Shown: positions 1 through 8,241, counted from the stretch's first letter. The stretch is 64,000 nucleotides of DNA from CAVUMR01 sp963742715 (GCA_963742715.1 CAVUMR010000003.1:124001-188000); one strand, 5' to 3'. The notes: a model not told the origin generated them from the letters alone. Program-made: numbers and translations.

Positions 1-42
1 AACGACGTCACCCTCCGCCGGCAGAGCCGGCGACGATGGATG

Positions 43-77
43 TGTCACTCTGCTGCCCATATGGCAGTCGTGTGACA
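43..77. promoter_or_regulatory. concentric palindrome, possible operator
   Basis: Two nested inverted repeats share one centre near base 60: outer arms TGTCAC/GTGACA at 43-48 and 72-77, inner arms CTGCC/GGCAG at 53-57 and 63-67, with equal 4-base gaps on both sides. It lies about 120 bases before the TetR gene that starts at 197. The symmetry suits a dimeric regulator site, but it could also be a hairpin ending a gene left of the window. Confidence 0.45.
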
Positions 78-196
78 GATTACGGCCGGGCAATTATGGT
101 GTCAAACCATGCGCGGTGTCGAACCCCGAATGGCCCGGCCACGAGCTACGCTGTGCCGGACATTTCGATGGCAGTCCATGGCCAGGGAGAGAAGCG

Positions 197-808
197 GTGC
201 CTCCGACGAAGACGATCACCCGGGCACCGTCATTGCGTGACAAGCACAAGAACCAAACCGCGCGCGCGCTCAGCGACGCCGCACTCAAACTGTTCGCCAC
301 GCAAGGTTACGACGCAACGACCACCGAGGAGATCGCAGACAAGGCCGGTGTCTCGGCACGCACGTTCTTTCGCTATTTCCCCACCAAGGAGTCGCTGCTG
401 TTCTTCGGTGAGCACGACTGGGTTCAGTCGTATGCCGAGGAACTACCGCGTCAGCCAAAGTCATCCAGTGACCTCGACGCCCTCTGTGCCGCCATGAGCA
501 GCCAAGCTCCTCGCCTTGAACGCCGACGCCAGTCGCTGCTGTTGTTCGTTCGGTCGCTGGCCTCTTCGCCGACGCTGCGCGGCCTCGAGCACGACCGTCA
601 GCAGGAGAACATCCAAGCACTCGCGCAGGCGATTGCCACTCGCCGTGGCAAACGCGCCCCCGACGAAGCCTGCAATCTCTTGGCTGCCGTCGCCCGGCTG
701 ACCTTCATGCGGGCACTCGAAATCTGGCTGACCGGACCGTCAAGCGGCGGTTTGGCCAAGGTGATCACAAAGGAGTTCAAGCTTCTCAGTCAGCAGTTGG
801 CGGGCTGA
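197..808 (+). CDS. TetR/AcrR family transcriptional regulator
   Basis: A 203-residue one-component repressor-type protein. The N-terminal helix-turn-helix is clear (about residues 20-65; TTEEIADKAGVSARTFFRYF core followed by TKESLL), and the all-helical C-terminal half is the usual ligand/dimer domain, variable in this family. I chose the GTG at 197 because GGGAGAGAAG sits just upstream; an in-frame upstream start at 116 has no good ribosome site and would add an unlikely extension. The target is not known. The concentric palindrome at 43-77 is a candidate autoregulatory operator. Nothing convincing follows it downstream, so it appears monocistronic. Family assignment is firm; ligand and regulon are unknown. 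Confidence 0.88.
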   Translation: MPPTKTITRAPSLRDKHKNQTARALSDAALKLFATQGYDATTTEEIADKAGVSARTFFRYFPTKESLLFFGEHDWVQSYAEELPRQPKSSSDLDALCAAMSSQAPRLERRRQSLLLFVRSLASSPTLRGLEHDRQQENIQALAQAIATRRGKRAPDEACNLLAAVARLTFMRALEIWLTGPSSGGLAKVITKEFKLLSQQLAG

Positions 809-1365
809 ACCTGGTAATTGCGGACGACTGATCGGGATCAGCTGCAGGGCCAATTCGGGACAACTCTGCTCACCGATGCGCGCATCTGGCTCCAGTTCCT
901 GGGACGACTCCCCGGTCACCGCCGATTCGACACCACGCCTTATCCGGCCCGAAGACATCGGGCCCAAGGTCGTAACAGCGACCGTGGCAGCCGTGGCTTA
1001 TGTGCCGAACGAACGTGTCAGCGATGTCGTCGGTCATCGATCTCCAGACTTCGGTTCTGTCCTGCACCACGCCGAGTCGGCGGCCGTACGCTTCGATCTC
1101 GACGCCCGCATTCTGCGCGAAGAGGCGGGTCGGCGCGGAATGGTCGGCGGCCAGGAAGACATGTTCTTCGACATCGCTCTTGACCTCAGCACTCGTGCGA
1201 AGTCGGTACAAGCCACATGCTCTTCAGTGCCATCCAACGGATGACTACTACGGTCGCAGCGTGCGGGCGTCCGTCACACCACTAGGGGACGGGATAGTCA
1301 GATCCGGCACGTCAGCTCGACCCTAGATCGCGTAGACAACCAGCAAGGCAGGGCCGACGCGGGGG
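809..1365. other. intergenic stretch without a convincing gene
   Basis: About 560 bases between the TetR gene and the Mce-associated gene. Short open frames exist on both strands (for example 876-1244 plus and 870-1211 minus), but they overlap one another, lack a good ribosome site and resemble no family I recognise. A perfect small palindrome CTGATC-GG-GATCAG at 828-841, 20 bases after the TetR stop, could be a short hairpin terminator without a T tract. Confidence 0.5.
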
Positions 1366-1956
1366 TTAGACCGGGTCGAACGCAGAGATCAGCCAGGCGC
1401 CGTTCACCTTGCTCAAACCCACCTTCACTGCGCTCGCGGTGTAGGAGCCGTCGACGTTGTCCTTGCTGGTGGTCGACTGATTGAGGAAGACCAGCACCAT
1501 CGCCGAGTCGGGCTTCAACTCGGAGACCGCCGCGCGGACGACGGCCGCCGACGTCTTGACCGACTTCTGTTTGGCCGCAGGGGTGACGACGTCCGTGGTG
1601 AACTTCGTGTAGTAGTCCAGGAAGTCGCCGGTGAGGTGGGTCTTCGCGGTGGCGAAGTCCTTGTCCAGCGTCTCCGGCGTGTACGACAACAGCGCCACGC
1701 TTCCGTCGGAGGCCGCCTTGATCGTTTCGGCGGCTACGGCGGCATCGGTCTGCTGATCGGGACGGAACTGGGTCAAGTACGCCCAGGAGCCCAACCCGGC
1801 CGAGGCGAGGAGCAGCACCGCGAGCACGAGCGGCACCAGCAGGCGCTTGAGTGCCGGGCGGCGTTGCAGCGCCTCGTCGGTGTCAGCGGCTTCCTCGTAT
1901 TGGATGTCATCGTCGATCGCCGAGTCGATCACGTCGTCCGTCACTTCATCGGTCAC
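1366..1956 (-). CDS. Mce-associated membrane protein (Mam-like)
   Basis: A 196-residue protein of the Mce-associated type that normally follows mceF in mycobacterial mce operons. It has an acidic cytoplasmic N-terminus (about residues 1-38), one transmembrane helix (about 42-65, LLVPLVLAVLLLASAGLG) and an extracytoplasmic alpha+beta domain ending in the conserved GAWLISAFDPV. Mam proteins are thought to stabilise or assist the Mce transporter at the membrane. Its GTG start overlaps the stop of the upstream paralogue in a GTGA arrangement, so the two are translationally coupled. The gene lies about 7 kb downstream of mceF, separated by unrelated genes, which is unusual. Family assignment is good; the biochemical role is inferred. 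Confidence 0.85.
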   Translation of the reverse strand: MTDEVTDDVIDSAIDDDIQYEEAADTDEALQRRPALKRLLVPLVLAVLLLASAGLGSWAYLTQFRPDQQTDAAVAAETIKAASDGSVALLSYTPETLDKDFATAKTHLTGDFLDYYTKFTTDVVTPAAKQKSVKTSAAVVRAAVSELKPDSAMVLVFLNQSTTSKDNVDGSYTASAVKVGLSKVNGAWLISAFDPV

Positions 1957-2774
1957 GGCACGAACTCGACTTTCGCCAGTTTGATTTGGCCGCCGTCGCG
2001 GGCGACGTCCACGCTGAGCCGCCACGACCGAGGAGCCTGGTCCTTGCTGGCCACGTTGGAGACGCGGGTGCTCACGGCAACCAGGACGGTGGCGGTGTCC
2101 CGGGTCATCGACTGCACGGCAGTGGAGTTGACGGTGGCCTCGGTGATCACCTTCGAGTCCTGGGCCACCTTGGTGAAGTCGCCTGCCGTCCCCTCGAAGT
2201 CCTTCTTGAAGTCGCCCGTGGTGTTGTCGATGATGCGCTGCACGTCGTCCTTGGCGTGGTTGAAGTTCAGCGACATCAACGTCACGACACCCTGCCGGGC
2301 TGCTGCGGAGAACTCCGCCGACCGCTGCTGTTCGGCGACGTTCTGGCGGTGTTGCCACATCATCCAGCCACTGACGCCCAGCAGACCGAGCGACAGCACG
2401 ACCACCAGTGTTGCGGCGAGCGCCTTCAGTCCGGGCCGGCGGAGCCGGCGGCGCCGAGCGGTTTCCTCAGCGACGTCGGTGATCTCAGGCGCCGTCGGCT
2501 CATCGACCTCGACCGCTGCGGTCTCCTCGATCTCGGCCGACTCGGTGACCGTTTCCGCTTCTACTACCGCCGCTGCCTTCCTACGCAGCCGGGCGGCACG
2601 CGCCCTGGCGCTGGCGGCGGCGGCGATGGCCTCGGCTTCAGCGGCCTCCGCCTCGGCCTCGTCGGCCAGCGCGAGAACCTCGTCGCGGGTGGTCGGTATG
2701 TCGATGCCGATTTCGCTCTCGTGGTCCCCGGCATCGCCGTTGCGCACGGACGAGGTTTGCTGTCTAGGCGACAT
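1953..2774 (-). CDS. Mce-associated membrane protein (Mam-like)
   Basis: A 273-residue paralogue of the next gene. It has a long charged Ala/Glu-rich cytoplasmic region (to about residue 120, likely helical or coiled), one membrane helix (about 130-150, LAATLVVVLSLGLLGVSGW) and an extracytoplasmic domain ending RDGGQIKLAKVEFVP. The start at 2774 is set by a perfect AGGAGG seven bases upstream; an in-frame start at 2822 lacks this. It should act with Mce proteins in the cell envelope. It forms a two-gene unit with the following Mam gene. An 11-base direct repeat, ATCCGTAAACC, occurs upstream at 2789 and 2856 and may be a regulator contact. Confidence 0.85.
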   Translation of the reverse strand: MSPRQQTSSVRNGDAGDHESEIGIDIPTTRDEVLALADEAEAEAAEAEAIAAAASARARAARLRRKAAAVVEAETVTESAEIEETAAVEVDEPTAPEITDVAEETARRRRLRRPGLKALAATLVVVLSLGLLGVSGWMMWQHRQNVAEQQRSAEFSAAARQGVVTLMSLNFNHAKDDVQRIIDNTTGDFKKDFEGTAGDFTKVAQDSKVITEATVNSTAVQSMTRDTATVLVAVSTRVSNVASKDQAPRSWRLSVDVARDGGQIKLAKVEFVP

Positions 2775-2959
2775 GCGACCTCCTGTCCATCCGTAAACCA
2801 CCCCAAACCGCGAGAACGGCATTTGCGGAATCCGCCATCAAACCGACCATACCTTATCCGTAAACCCTCCCGATATTGCCGCGCAAGCTGCGGAAACACT
2901 GTCTTCTAGCCGTACCAGCGTCCAGCGCAAACCGGTGCAGTTCCGGGGTTACCGGTAGC

Positions 2960-4150
2960 TCATACCGTGACGAGTCGGCTGAGGTTGCCGCCCATGATCT
3001 TCGCCTGGTCCTCGGCGGAGAGATGCTCCAGCGCACCGATGTAGTGGGTCGGCTGGGCCAGCCCCTCCGGGTGCGGGTAGTCGGAACCGTAGAGCACGCG
3101 GTCCACGCCGATCAGACCGATCAGATCGTCGATGCCCTCCTCGTAGAAGGGGCTGACGTGGATGCGGTTCTTGATTTCCTCGATCGGATTGCTCGGGAAC
3201 GCCTCTGGAGCCTTCTTCCAGACGTCGGCCATGTTGTCGAGCAACGGGAACATCCACTTGGACCCTGCCTCGATGACCGCGACCTTCAGCGTCGGGAAAC
3301 GGAACAGCGCGCCGTGAATCACCCAGGACGCCACCGCATCCTGAACCGGACGCCATTCGTTGATCATCTGCATCGCATTGGTCTGGAACGGCAGCATCTC
3401 CTGGGCGGCGCCGTCCCACTCGGAGGTGTAGCGCGAGTAGCCGCTGTCCGAGGAATGCATCGCGACCAACACGTCGTACTCGACGCACTTCTGCCAGAAC
3501 GGGTCGAACTCGGGCAGCGCGAACGACCGCGGCCCACGGAAACCGGGGACCGGCGCCGGGCGGATCAGGATGCAACGCGCACCGCGCTTGACTGCCCAGT
3601 CCAGCTCCTCGATGGCCTTCTCGACGATCGGCAGAGTGATGACGGGAGTGGTGAAGATGCGGTTCTTGTAGTTGAACCCCCAAACGTCGTCGAGCCACTC
3701 GTTCAGCGCATGCACGATGACGTGGATCGCGAGTGGATCGTCACGCAGCCGCTCCTCGACCAGACTGGCCAGAGTCGGAAACATCAGGGTCCGGTCCAGG
3801 CCCAGTTCGTCCATCAGCTCGAGGCGCGGAGCAGGCTGGTGGAACGCCGGGATCGACTCCATCGGGTCCCCGAACAGCTCGCGGCGGCTCTTTCCCTCCG
3901 GATTGCCGAACTTGAAGTACTCCTCCCACGCACCCGGCTTCGCGACCACCGAGAAGGTGGGGTTGGGGATGTAGTTGCTGATCTGGCCGCGCAACGCAAT
4001 CTTGGTGCGGCCGTTGACCTGGACGTACTGGACGACGTCCTTGTACTCCGGTGGCAGGTACTTGGTCAGCGCCTCCTCGGGCTCGTAGAGATGGTTGTCC
4101 GCGTCGAACAGCGGAAACGGGATATCGACCTTCGAGGAAAGCGACGACAT
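2960..4150 (-). CDS. amidohydrolase-2 family metal-dependent hydrolase
   Basis: A 396-residue TIM-barrel protein of the amidohydrolase_2 (ACMSD-like) family. The HxD-type N-terminal motif appears as DADNHLYEP near residue 17. The central His is in VAMHSSDSGYS (about 258). The C-terminal metal/catalytic Asp lies in YGSDYPHPEG (about 355). Family members hydrolyse or decarboxylate cyclic acids, and in actinobacteria they cluster with P450 and CoA-dependent catabolic genes; the substrate here is unknown. It is one of five such genes in the window. The ATG at 4150 is preceded by AAAGGAG. The operator-like palindrome 4174-4188 lies 24 bases upstream and overlaps the stop codon of the preceding ligase gene, so this gene probably has its own regulated promoter. 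Confidence 0.88.
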   Translation of the reverse strand: MSSLSSKVDIPFPLFDADNHLYEPEEALTKYLPPEYKDVVQYVQVNGRTKIALRGQISNYIPNPTFSVVAKPGAWEEYFKFGNPEGKSRRELFGDPMESIPAFHQPAPRLELMDELGLDRTLMFPTLASLVEERLRDDPLAIHVIVHALNEWLDDVWGFNYKNRIFTTPVITLPIVEKAIEELDWAVKRGARCILIRPAPVPGFRGPRSFALPEFDPFWQKCVEYDVLVAMHSSDSGYSRYTSEWDGAAQEMLPFQTNAMQMINEWRPVQDAVASWVIHGALFRFPTLKVAVIEAGSKWMFPLLDNMADVWKKAPEAFPSNPIEEIKNRIHVSPFYEEGIDDLIGLIGVDRVLYGSDYPHPEGLAQPTHYIGALEHLSAEDQAKIMGGNLSRLVTV

Positions 4151-4173
4151 GAAGTAACTCCTTTTCGTATTGA

Positions 4174-4201
4174 GAGAATCATATTCTCATAGTTGGCAGG
4201 T
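4174..4201. promoter_or_regulatory. GAGAAT-type operator upstream of amidohydrolase
   Basis: Perfect palindrome GAGAAT-CAT-ATTCTC (4174-4188), followed after 7 bases (ATAGTTG) by a weak third half GCAGGT (4196-4201). It lies 24 bases before the start at 4150 and spans the ligase stop codon. The same ATTCTC-ATAGTTG block recurs nearly unchanged at 51830-51842. Confidence 0.7.
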
Positions 4202-5776
4202 GGCAATCCCGTGCCGCACCGCGAACTTCTGCACCTTGCCGCTTGCCGTGCGCGGAAAGTCCTCCACCTCGTGCAGTTCCTCGGGCCACTTCTGCCGGGC
4301 AACGCCGGCCTCCTCGAAGTGCACACGCACCTGATCGAGCGTCGGCATGTCATGTCCACTCTTGGTCCGCAGTACTGCCACCACCCGCTCGCCGAGACGC
4401 TCGTCGGGGGCGGCCACCACCACCGCCTCGGCCACTTGCGGCATGGTCAGCAGCACTTCCTCGTCTTCGAGCGCGCTGATGTTCTCGCCGCCGCGGATGA
4501 TGACGTCGGCCTTGCGGTCGGTGATCGTCAAATAGCCGTCGTCATCGAACACCCCGACGTCACCGGTGTGGTACCAGCCGTCGTCGTCGAAGGCCGTGGC
4601 AGTCAACTCGGGATCGAGGTAGCCGAGGCACAGGTCCGGCCCGCGGCTGAGGATCTCGCCGTCATCGGCGAGTTTGATCTCGACCCCGGGGCGGGCGTTT
4701 CCGTCGGTGTAGAGCCGCTTGTCTTCCGGCGCGTCGGGGCCCGACCCGGTGATGGACGGGTGCTCGGTGCTGCCGTACGAACGGAACACGAAGACACCCA
4801 TGTCAGCGAGGCGCCGGGTCACCGCGGCGGGCACCGTGGAACCGCCAAGCCCGACGGTGGTGAGCAGCTTTCGGTGATCGTCCGTGCAGTCGGGGTGGTC
4901 GAGCAGGCTGGTGACGAAATACGGTGGCCCACCGGCGATCGACAGGCCGTCGGACTTCATCATGGCCAGCACCTTGCCGGGATTCCACACGTCGACGAGG
5001 TCGATCGGCGCGCCTTCCAGCACGGGTATCAGGAACGCGCTGAGCATCCCGATGAAGTGACCGACCGGCGTGGCGGTGAGCTGCCTGCCACGATCCGACG
5101 GATAGTTCGTCAGCAGCTGACGGGTTTCGAAGCCCAGTGTCTGGTGGCTGTGCACGACGCCCTTGGGATCGCGGGTCGTGCCGGAGGTGAACGCGATCAG
5201 CGCAGGGGCGGCAGCGTCCACGGCAAGCGTGCCGGTCATCGGCTCGTCGTCGAGCAGCTCGTCGAAGTCGTCACCGACCAGGCCAACGATCTCGACGTCG
5301 GCAGACAGGTCGGGATGGAACGTCATGCGGTCGAACCCCGCGGTCGTGACGAAGACACGCGGCTTGGCAGTCGCGAGGATGTATCCCACTTCCTTGCGCC
5401 CGTAGACGTGCACGATCGGCACGACGACGGCGCCAAGGAAGGCCGACGCCCAGAATGTCGCCGCGGCCTCCATCCAGTTCGGCAACTGCACCGCCACCAC
5501 GTCGCCAGGGCCGACTCCCCGCTTGCGTAGCCCCGCTGCGAGCCGGCGCGCCACGACCTCGACGTCGCGGAACGTGCCGGACCAAGGTCGCTGCACGGAG
5601 TGCACGTGGAACTCCGTATCGGCGCTCGCGGCAAGGCCCCGCGCCACGAGCTCGCCGATCGTCTCCGGCGTCCACCAGCCCGCTTGTTCGTACCGTTCGA
5701 TCAGCTCGACTGGGATACCCCGGGCGGGAGCGTGGCGATTCGAGGAGCCAATCGAGTGTCGGGTGGGCTGCTGCAT
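4187..5776 (-). CDS. acyl-CoA synthetase / AMP-dependent ligase (FadD-like)
   Basis: A 529-residue adenylate-forming enzyme that should activate a carboxylic acid to its CoA thioester with ATP. The phosphate-binding loop is FTSGTTRDPKGVVHSH (about residues 175-190). The YGSTEHP motif follows near 320, then YHTGDVGVFDDDGYLTITDRKADVI near 395 and the hinge. The catalytic lysine is in PRTASGKVQKF near the C-terminus. The start is uncertain: ATG at 5776 has GGAGGT 13 bases upstream, while the GTG at 5789-5791 directly abuts it. Set among FadE, thiolase and Mce genes, it probably primes the imported compound for beta-oxidation-like breakdown. A weaker GAGAAT-type site at 5815-5842 lies upstream. 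Confidence 0.92.
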   Translation of the reverse strand: MQQPTRHSIGSSNRHAPARGIPVELIERYEQAGWWTPETIGELVARGLAASADTEFHVHSVQRPWSGTFRDVEVVARRLAAGLRKRGVGPGDVVAVQLPNWMEAAATFWASAFLGAVVVPIVHVYGRKEVGYILATAKPRVFVTTAGFDRMTFHPDLSADVEIVGLVGDDFDELLDDEPMTGTLAVDAAAPALIAFTSGTTRDPKGVVHSHQTLGFETRQLLTNYPSDRGRQLTATPVGHFIGMLSAFLIPVLEGAPIDLVDVWNPGKVLAMMKSDGLSIAGGPPYFVTSLLDHPDCTDDHRKLLTTVGLGGSTVPAAVTRRLADMGVFVFRSYGSTEHPSITGSGPDAPEDKRLYTDGNARPGVEIKLADDGEILSRGPDLCLGYLDPELTATAFDDDGWYHTGDVGVFDDDGYLTITDRKADVIIRGGENISALEDEEVLLTMPQVAEAVVVAAPDERLGERVVAVLRTKSGHDMPTLDQVRVHFEEAGVARQKWPEELHEVEDFPRTASGKVQKFAVRHGIATCQL

Positions 5777-5814
5777 GGACTGAGTACGCACCTCCGGCAG
5801 TCGTGGGCTGTCGC

Positions 5815-5842
5815 GGTGATGCTATTCTCTGAAACGGGTAAT
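5815..5842. promoter_or_regulatory. GAGAAT-type operator upstream of acyl-CoA ligase (weak)
   Basis: GGTGAT-GCT-ATTCTC-TGAAACG-GGTAAT. The middle half is perfect and the outer halves match 3/6 and 4/6, with exactly the 3- and 7-base spacings of the other sites. It lies 39-66 bases before the ligase start and between it and the TetR stop. Confidence 0.45.
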
Positions 5843-5873
5843 GCCAATATCGCAGGTGAAGAACCGTCCTACG

Positions 5874-6485
5874 TCAGGCCGATGCCGAGGTCACCACCGG
5901 CACCCGATCGCCTTCCAGAAGTCGCAACCATTCCTCGCAGAAGGCCAGCATCTCGGCATGCCCGGCCGACATGCCGAGTTCCTGCTCCATGACCAGCATG
6001 TGCGAGACACTCGTCGCGAACACCGCCCAGACCACCGGCGGCACGTCCGCCACCTCGTATCCGTACCGCTGTATCGCCGCCGTAATCGCAGCGACCTGCT
6101 GCTCACGAAACCGTTCGGCGTAGAAGGCGATCTCCGCGCGCAACTCCTTGCGATGGTTGGCCAGGCCCATGAACTCCATCGTCAGCCGGATCGCCGCGGG
6201 GTCGGTGCCGAAGTCCCAGAGCGCCCACAGCGGCTGCGCCGAGTCGAGTGCCTTCGCTTGATCCTCGAGCCCCTGCTTGGCGCGTCGACGAAACACCTCG
6301 ATGAACATCTCGTCCATCCCCCGGAAGTAGTAGTGCACCAGTTGGGGCTTGAGGCCTGCCCGGTCGGCGACCCGCCGCGACGTCACCGCGGCGTATCCGT
6401 CTTCGAGCATCAGTTCCTCGGCCGCGTCGAGCAGCACGCCGCGGTTCTTGGCGTCCGGGCCCGCGATTCTCCGGTCCGATGCCAT
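5874..6485 (-). CDS. TetR family transcriptional regulator
   Basis: A 203-residue TetR-type regulator. The helix-turn-helix occupies about residues 30-60 (VTSRRVADRAGLKPQLVHYYF), followed by a helical ligand domain with the segment GTDPAAIRLTMEFMGLANHRKELR. It sits upstream of, and in the same orientation as, the acyl-CoA ligase and amidohydrolase, and divergent from the secreted-protein island. That makes it a candidate controller of the GAGAAT-type sites. A different 22-base palindrome at 6531-6552 lies directly in its own promoter region and may be its real operator. The ATG at 6485 is preceded by a GAAGGAGAGTT ribosome site. Ligand unknown. Confidence 0.88.
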   Translation of the reverse strand: MASDRRIAGPDAKNRGVLLDAAEELMLEDGYAAVTSRRVADRAGLKPQLVHYYFRGMDEMFIEVFRRRAKQGLEDQAKALDSAQPLWALWDFGTDPAAIRLTMEFMGLANHRKELRAEIAFYAERFREQQVAAITAAIQRYGYEVADVPPVVWAVFATSVSHMLVMEQELGMSAGHAEMLAFCEEWLRLLEGDRVPVVTSASA

Positions 6486-6530
6486 CGCAACTCTCCTTCG
6501 CTGAATCCGTCCTAGACGAAACAGGACGCC

Positions 6531-6552
6531 ATGCTAGGCAGTTGCCCAGCAT
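6531..6552. promoter_or_regulatory. 22-base palindrome, probable TetR autoregulatory operator
   Basis: Arms ATGCTAGGCA (6531-6540) and TGCCCAGCAT (6543-6552) pair at 9 of 10 positions around a central GT. It is 46 bases before the TetR start at 6485. The sequence is unrelated to the GAGAAT-type sites. Confidence 0.5.
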
Positions 6553-6631
6553 GTCCGATCCTAATTCCGTCTCCCGCCATCGGGTGGGACATCCGAAGGG
6601 ATACCGCCGAGGCGAAAAGCTTCACGGTGTT

Positions 6632-6659
6632 ACTCTCGATTTTGAAGAATCACCCTCTC
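6632..6659. promoter_or_regulatory. GAGAAT-type operator upstream of secreted protein
   Basis: ACTCTC-GATTTTG-AAGAAT-CAC-CCTCTC uses the same half-sites and the same 7- and 3-base spacings as the other sites, starting from the opposite half. Matches to the ideal halves are 5/6, 5/6 and 4/6. It lies about 90-120 bases before the start at 6751. Confidence 0.45.
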
Positions 6660-6750
6660 CCCAATGAAGATGAGATTCTAAAATTCGGCGTCGTGGAGCC
6701 TGATCTGTTTTATGCTCAGCCATGCAATGCCGCGCCGCGGAAGGAACCTC

Positions 6751-7203
6751 GTGAAGTTCATCGTGATGAGTGGCGTGCTCGTGTGCGCGGCAACGGTGGC
6801 CCTTTCCCCGCCCGCGTCGGCGATGTACTACGGCAACTACGACGTGCACATCCCGGATCGCCGAGACTTTCACACCTGGGTGTGGTCGGCGAGGGCATGC
6901 CTGCACCATGACGCCAAGACGGCCGAGTGCATGAACGTCATCACCATCCCTCAACCGATCGCGAAAGCCGCAAACATCAACGCCGAGGCATTCCTGGTCA
7001 ACGGGCACTACACCATGACGGTCGACGACCCCTTCGGCCTCCGCTGCGGCGACATCTACTACGGGCCGGTGATTCCGACCCGCGATGTATACACCTGGGA
7101 CGCAACCACACTCGCCGGCGAAATGGTGTCTTCGTTCGATGTGGGATGCGACGGTGCATCCGGTGGCGCGCTTACTTATCCGTTCTGGCTGACGAGGATG
7201 TGA
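6751..7203 (+). CDS. small secreted protein, unknown function
   Basis: A 150-residue protein with a classic signal peptide (about residues 1-24, hydrophobic core VMSGVLVCAATVALS, cleavage after PPASA). The mature part, about 126 residues, contains YYGNYDV, a WSARACLHHDAKTAEC cysteine region, YTMTVDDPFGLRCG and a final Cys-containing GCDGASGG. The GTG at 6751 is chosen because GGAAGG lies 6 bases upstream and places the signal peptide at the N-terminus. I recognise the general style as a secreted family widespread in mycobacteria, but no function is known to me. It is the first of two co-directional secreted genes, with only 3 bases before the next. Confidence 0.82.
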   Translation: MKFIVMSGVLVCAATVALSPPASAMYYGNYDVHIPDRRDFHTWVWSARACLHHDAKTAECMNVITIPQPIAKAANINAEAFLVNGHYTMTVDDPFGLRCGDIYYGPVIPTRDVYTWDATTLAGEMVSSFDVGCDGASGGALTYPFWLTRM

Positions 7204-7206
7204 CCG

Positions 7207-7626
7207 ATGCGCTTCTCCTTCACGAGCGCGATCCTGCTGGCCCTAGTTGGTAGCGCCATCGCTGTCGCGCCGCCTGCGCCTGCCGACGATCCCGTACTTC
7301 ACCATGTCCAGTACACCGTTACCGCGGATGCCCCATACTTCGCACACATTTACTATCGCGACACCGACCCGGCAGTGTTCTCCGACTACAGCCACGATCC
7401 CTACGTGTTCAGCCCGCGGGCGGACGCCGACGTAGCACCGGACAAGCCCTGGGTGTTCGACGCCATGCTCGTCGATCCGGACTCCTGGGCAATGGTCGTG
7501 GTCCAGAGCGGCGAGTCACCGGATTTTCCAACCCCGGGGTTCAACTGCGAACTCGCAGTAGACGGTGTCGTCGTCAAGACCAACAGCGGCCCCAAGGGCG
7601 CGCTCTGCTCGATCCGCAGCTGGTAG
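7207..7626 (+). CDS. small secreted protein with MmpS-like beta domain
   Basis: A 139-residue protein with a signal peptide (about 1-26, SAILLALVGSAIAVAPPAPA). The mature segment reads HHVQYTVTADAPYFAHIYY, then PWVFDAMLVDPDSWAMVVVQ, then a Cys in FNCELAVDGVVVKTNSG and a C-terminal Cys (ALCSIRS). This order (VxYxVTxDxP, PW, C-x-hydrophobic-VDG, C) resembles the extracytoplasmic beta domain of MmpS proteins, but without an MmpL neighbour. That resemblance is my inference. It follows the preceding secreted gene by 3 bases, so they are probably one transcript. The role is unknown. Confidence 0.75.
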   Translation: MRFSFTSAILLALVGSAIAVAPPAPADDPVLHHVQYTVTADAPYFAHIYYRDTDPAVFSDYSHDPYVFSPRADADVAPDKPWVFDAMLVDPDSWAMVVVQSGESPDFPTPGFNCELAVDGVVVKTNSGPKGALCSIRSW

Positions 7627-7638
7627 TTGCGGCGCGAC

Positions 7639-8016
7639 TCAGGCGTCTCCGCGACGCCAGAGTGACTCGCCGTTCATCGGCACACAGCTCAGGAACAAGC
7701 CATCCGGCGCCTGCGCCACGAAGTCCAACTGTCCAGCGCAGGAGCTGTTCTCGTCCCGGACACCGGCCATCGGCGGGGAGCGGAACCATCTCGGCGCCTT
7801 CCTGCGCGGCGACCCGCAGAACACCAGCCGACCCCAAGACGTGGTTCCGAAGACGAAATAGCTTGGGTTGTCGCACGCCGCGCCCAAGACGACGTTCGGG
7901 GCGATGCCCGGAACGCAGAACGCATCATTGCACGTCTGCGGCCCCGCACTCGCCGGTGCCGCCACCATCATGCCGGCAACGATCGCTGACGCTGTCACAA
8001 CCACGATCGCACGCAC
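7639..8016 (-). CDS. small secreted cysteine-rich protein, unknown function
   Basis: A 125-residue protein with a signal peptide (about 1-24, VVVTASAIVAGMMVAAPASA) followed by six cysteines in the mature part (CNDAFC, AACDN, VFCG, SSCAG, LSCVP), suggesting three disulfides in an exported domain. The GTG at 8016 has GAAGG seven bases upstream. It converges with the preceding plus-strand secreted gene (12 bases between stops) and diverges from the next one. The shared 226-base promoter region holds two GAGAAT-type sites. The function is unknown; similar short secreted proteins are common in mycobacteria. Confidence 0.78.
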   Translation of the reverse strand: MRAIVVVTASAIVAGMMVAAPASAGPQTCNDAFCVPGIAPNVVLGAACDNPSYFVFGTTSWGRLVFCGSPRRKAPRWFRSPPMAGVRDENSSCAGQLDFVAQAPDGLFLSCVPMNGESLWRRGDA

Positions 8017-8036
8017 TGCACTACCTTCGCACAGAT

Positions 8037-8064
8037 GAGAACAAAACTCTCTATTTTAGAGAAC
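8037..8064. promoter_or_regulatory. GAGAAT-type triple half-site operator
   Basis: GAGAAC-AAA-ACTCTC-TATTTTA-GAGAAC: three half-sites, each matching the ideal at 5 of 6 positions, with exact 3- and 7-base spacers. It includes the perfect palindrome TCTCTA-TTT-TAGAGA (8048-8062). It starts 21 bases before the secreted gene at 8016 on the minus strand, so it overlaps its promoter. Confidence 0.65.
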
Positions 8065-8186
8065 ATAGCTTGACGGACCTGCGCACAGCACACGGCACTC
8101 GAGGGGCGGCGAGGGGTAGATCGAGTTCTCGGCGGCGGCCCCGCTGGCGTGGGCCTACTCGTTCGATCACTTACGAAAGCGCGTCC

Positions 8187-8214
8187 GATACTGTTATTCT
8201 CGATTATTGAGAGG
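8187..8214. promoter_or_regulatory. GAGAAT-type operator upstream of secreted protein at 8242
   Basis: GATACT-GTT-ATTCTC-GATTATT-GAGAGG: the middle half is perfect and both outer halves match 4/6, with the common 3- and 7-base spacers. It ends 27 bases before the start at 8242. Confidence 0.55.
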
Positions 8215-8241
8215 GCTATTACCATCCTAGGGAGAAGCTTC

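Noticed and set aside
870..1244. Open frames on both strands between the first TetR and the Mam gene
   Set aside because: They overlap each other, have no good ribosome site and no recognisable motif; codon pattern does not favour either strand.
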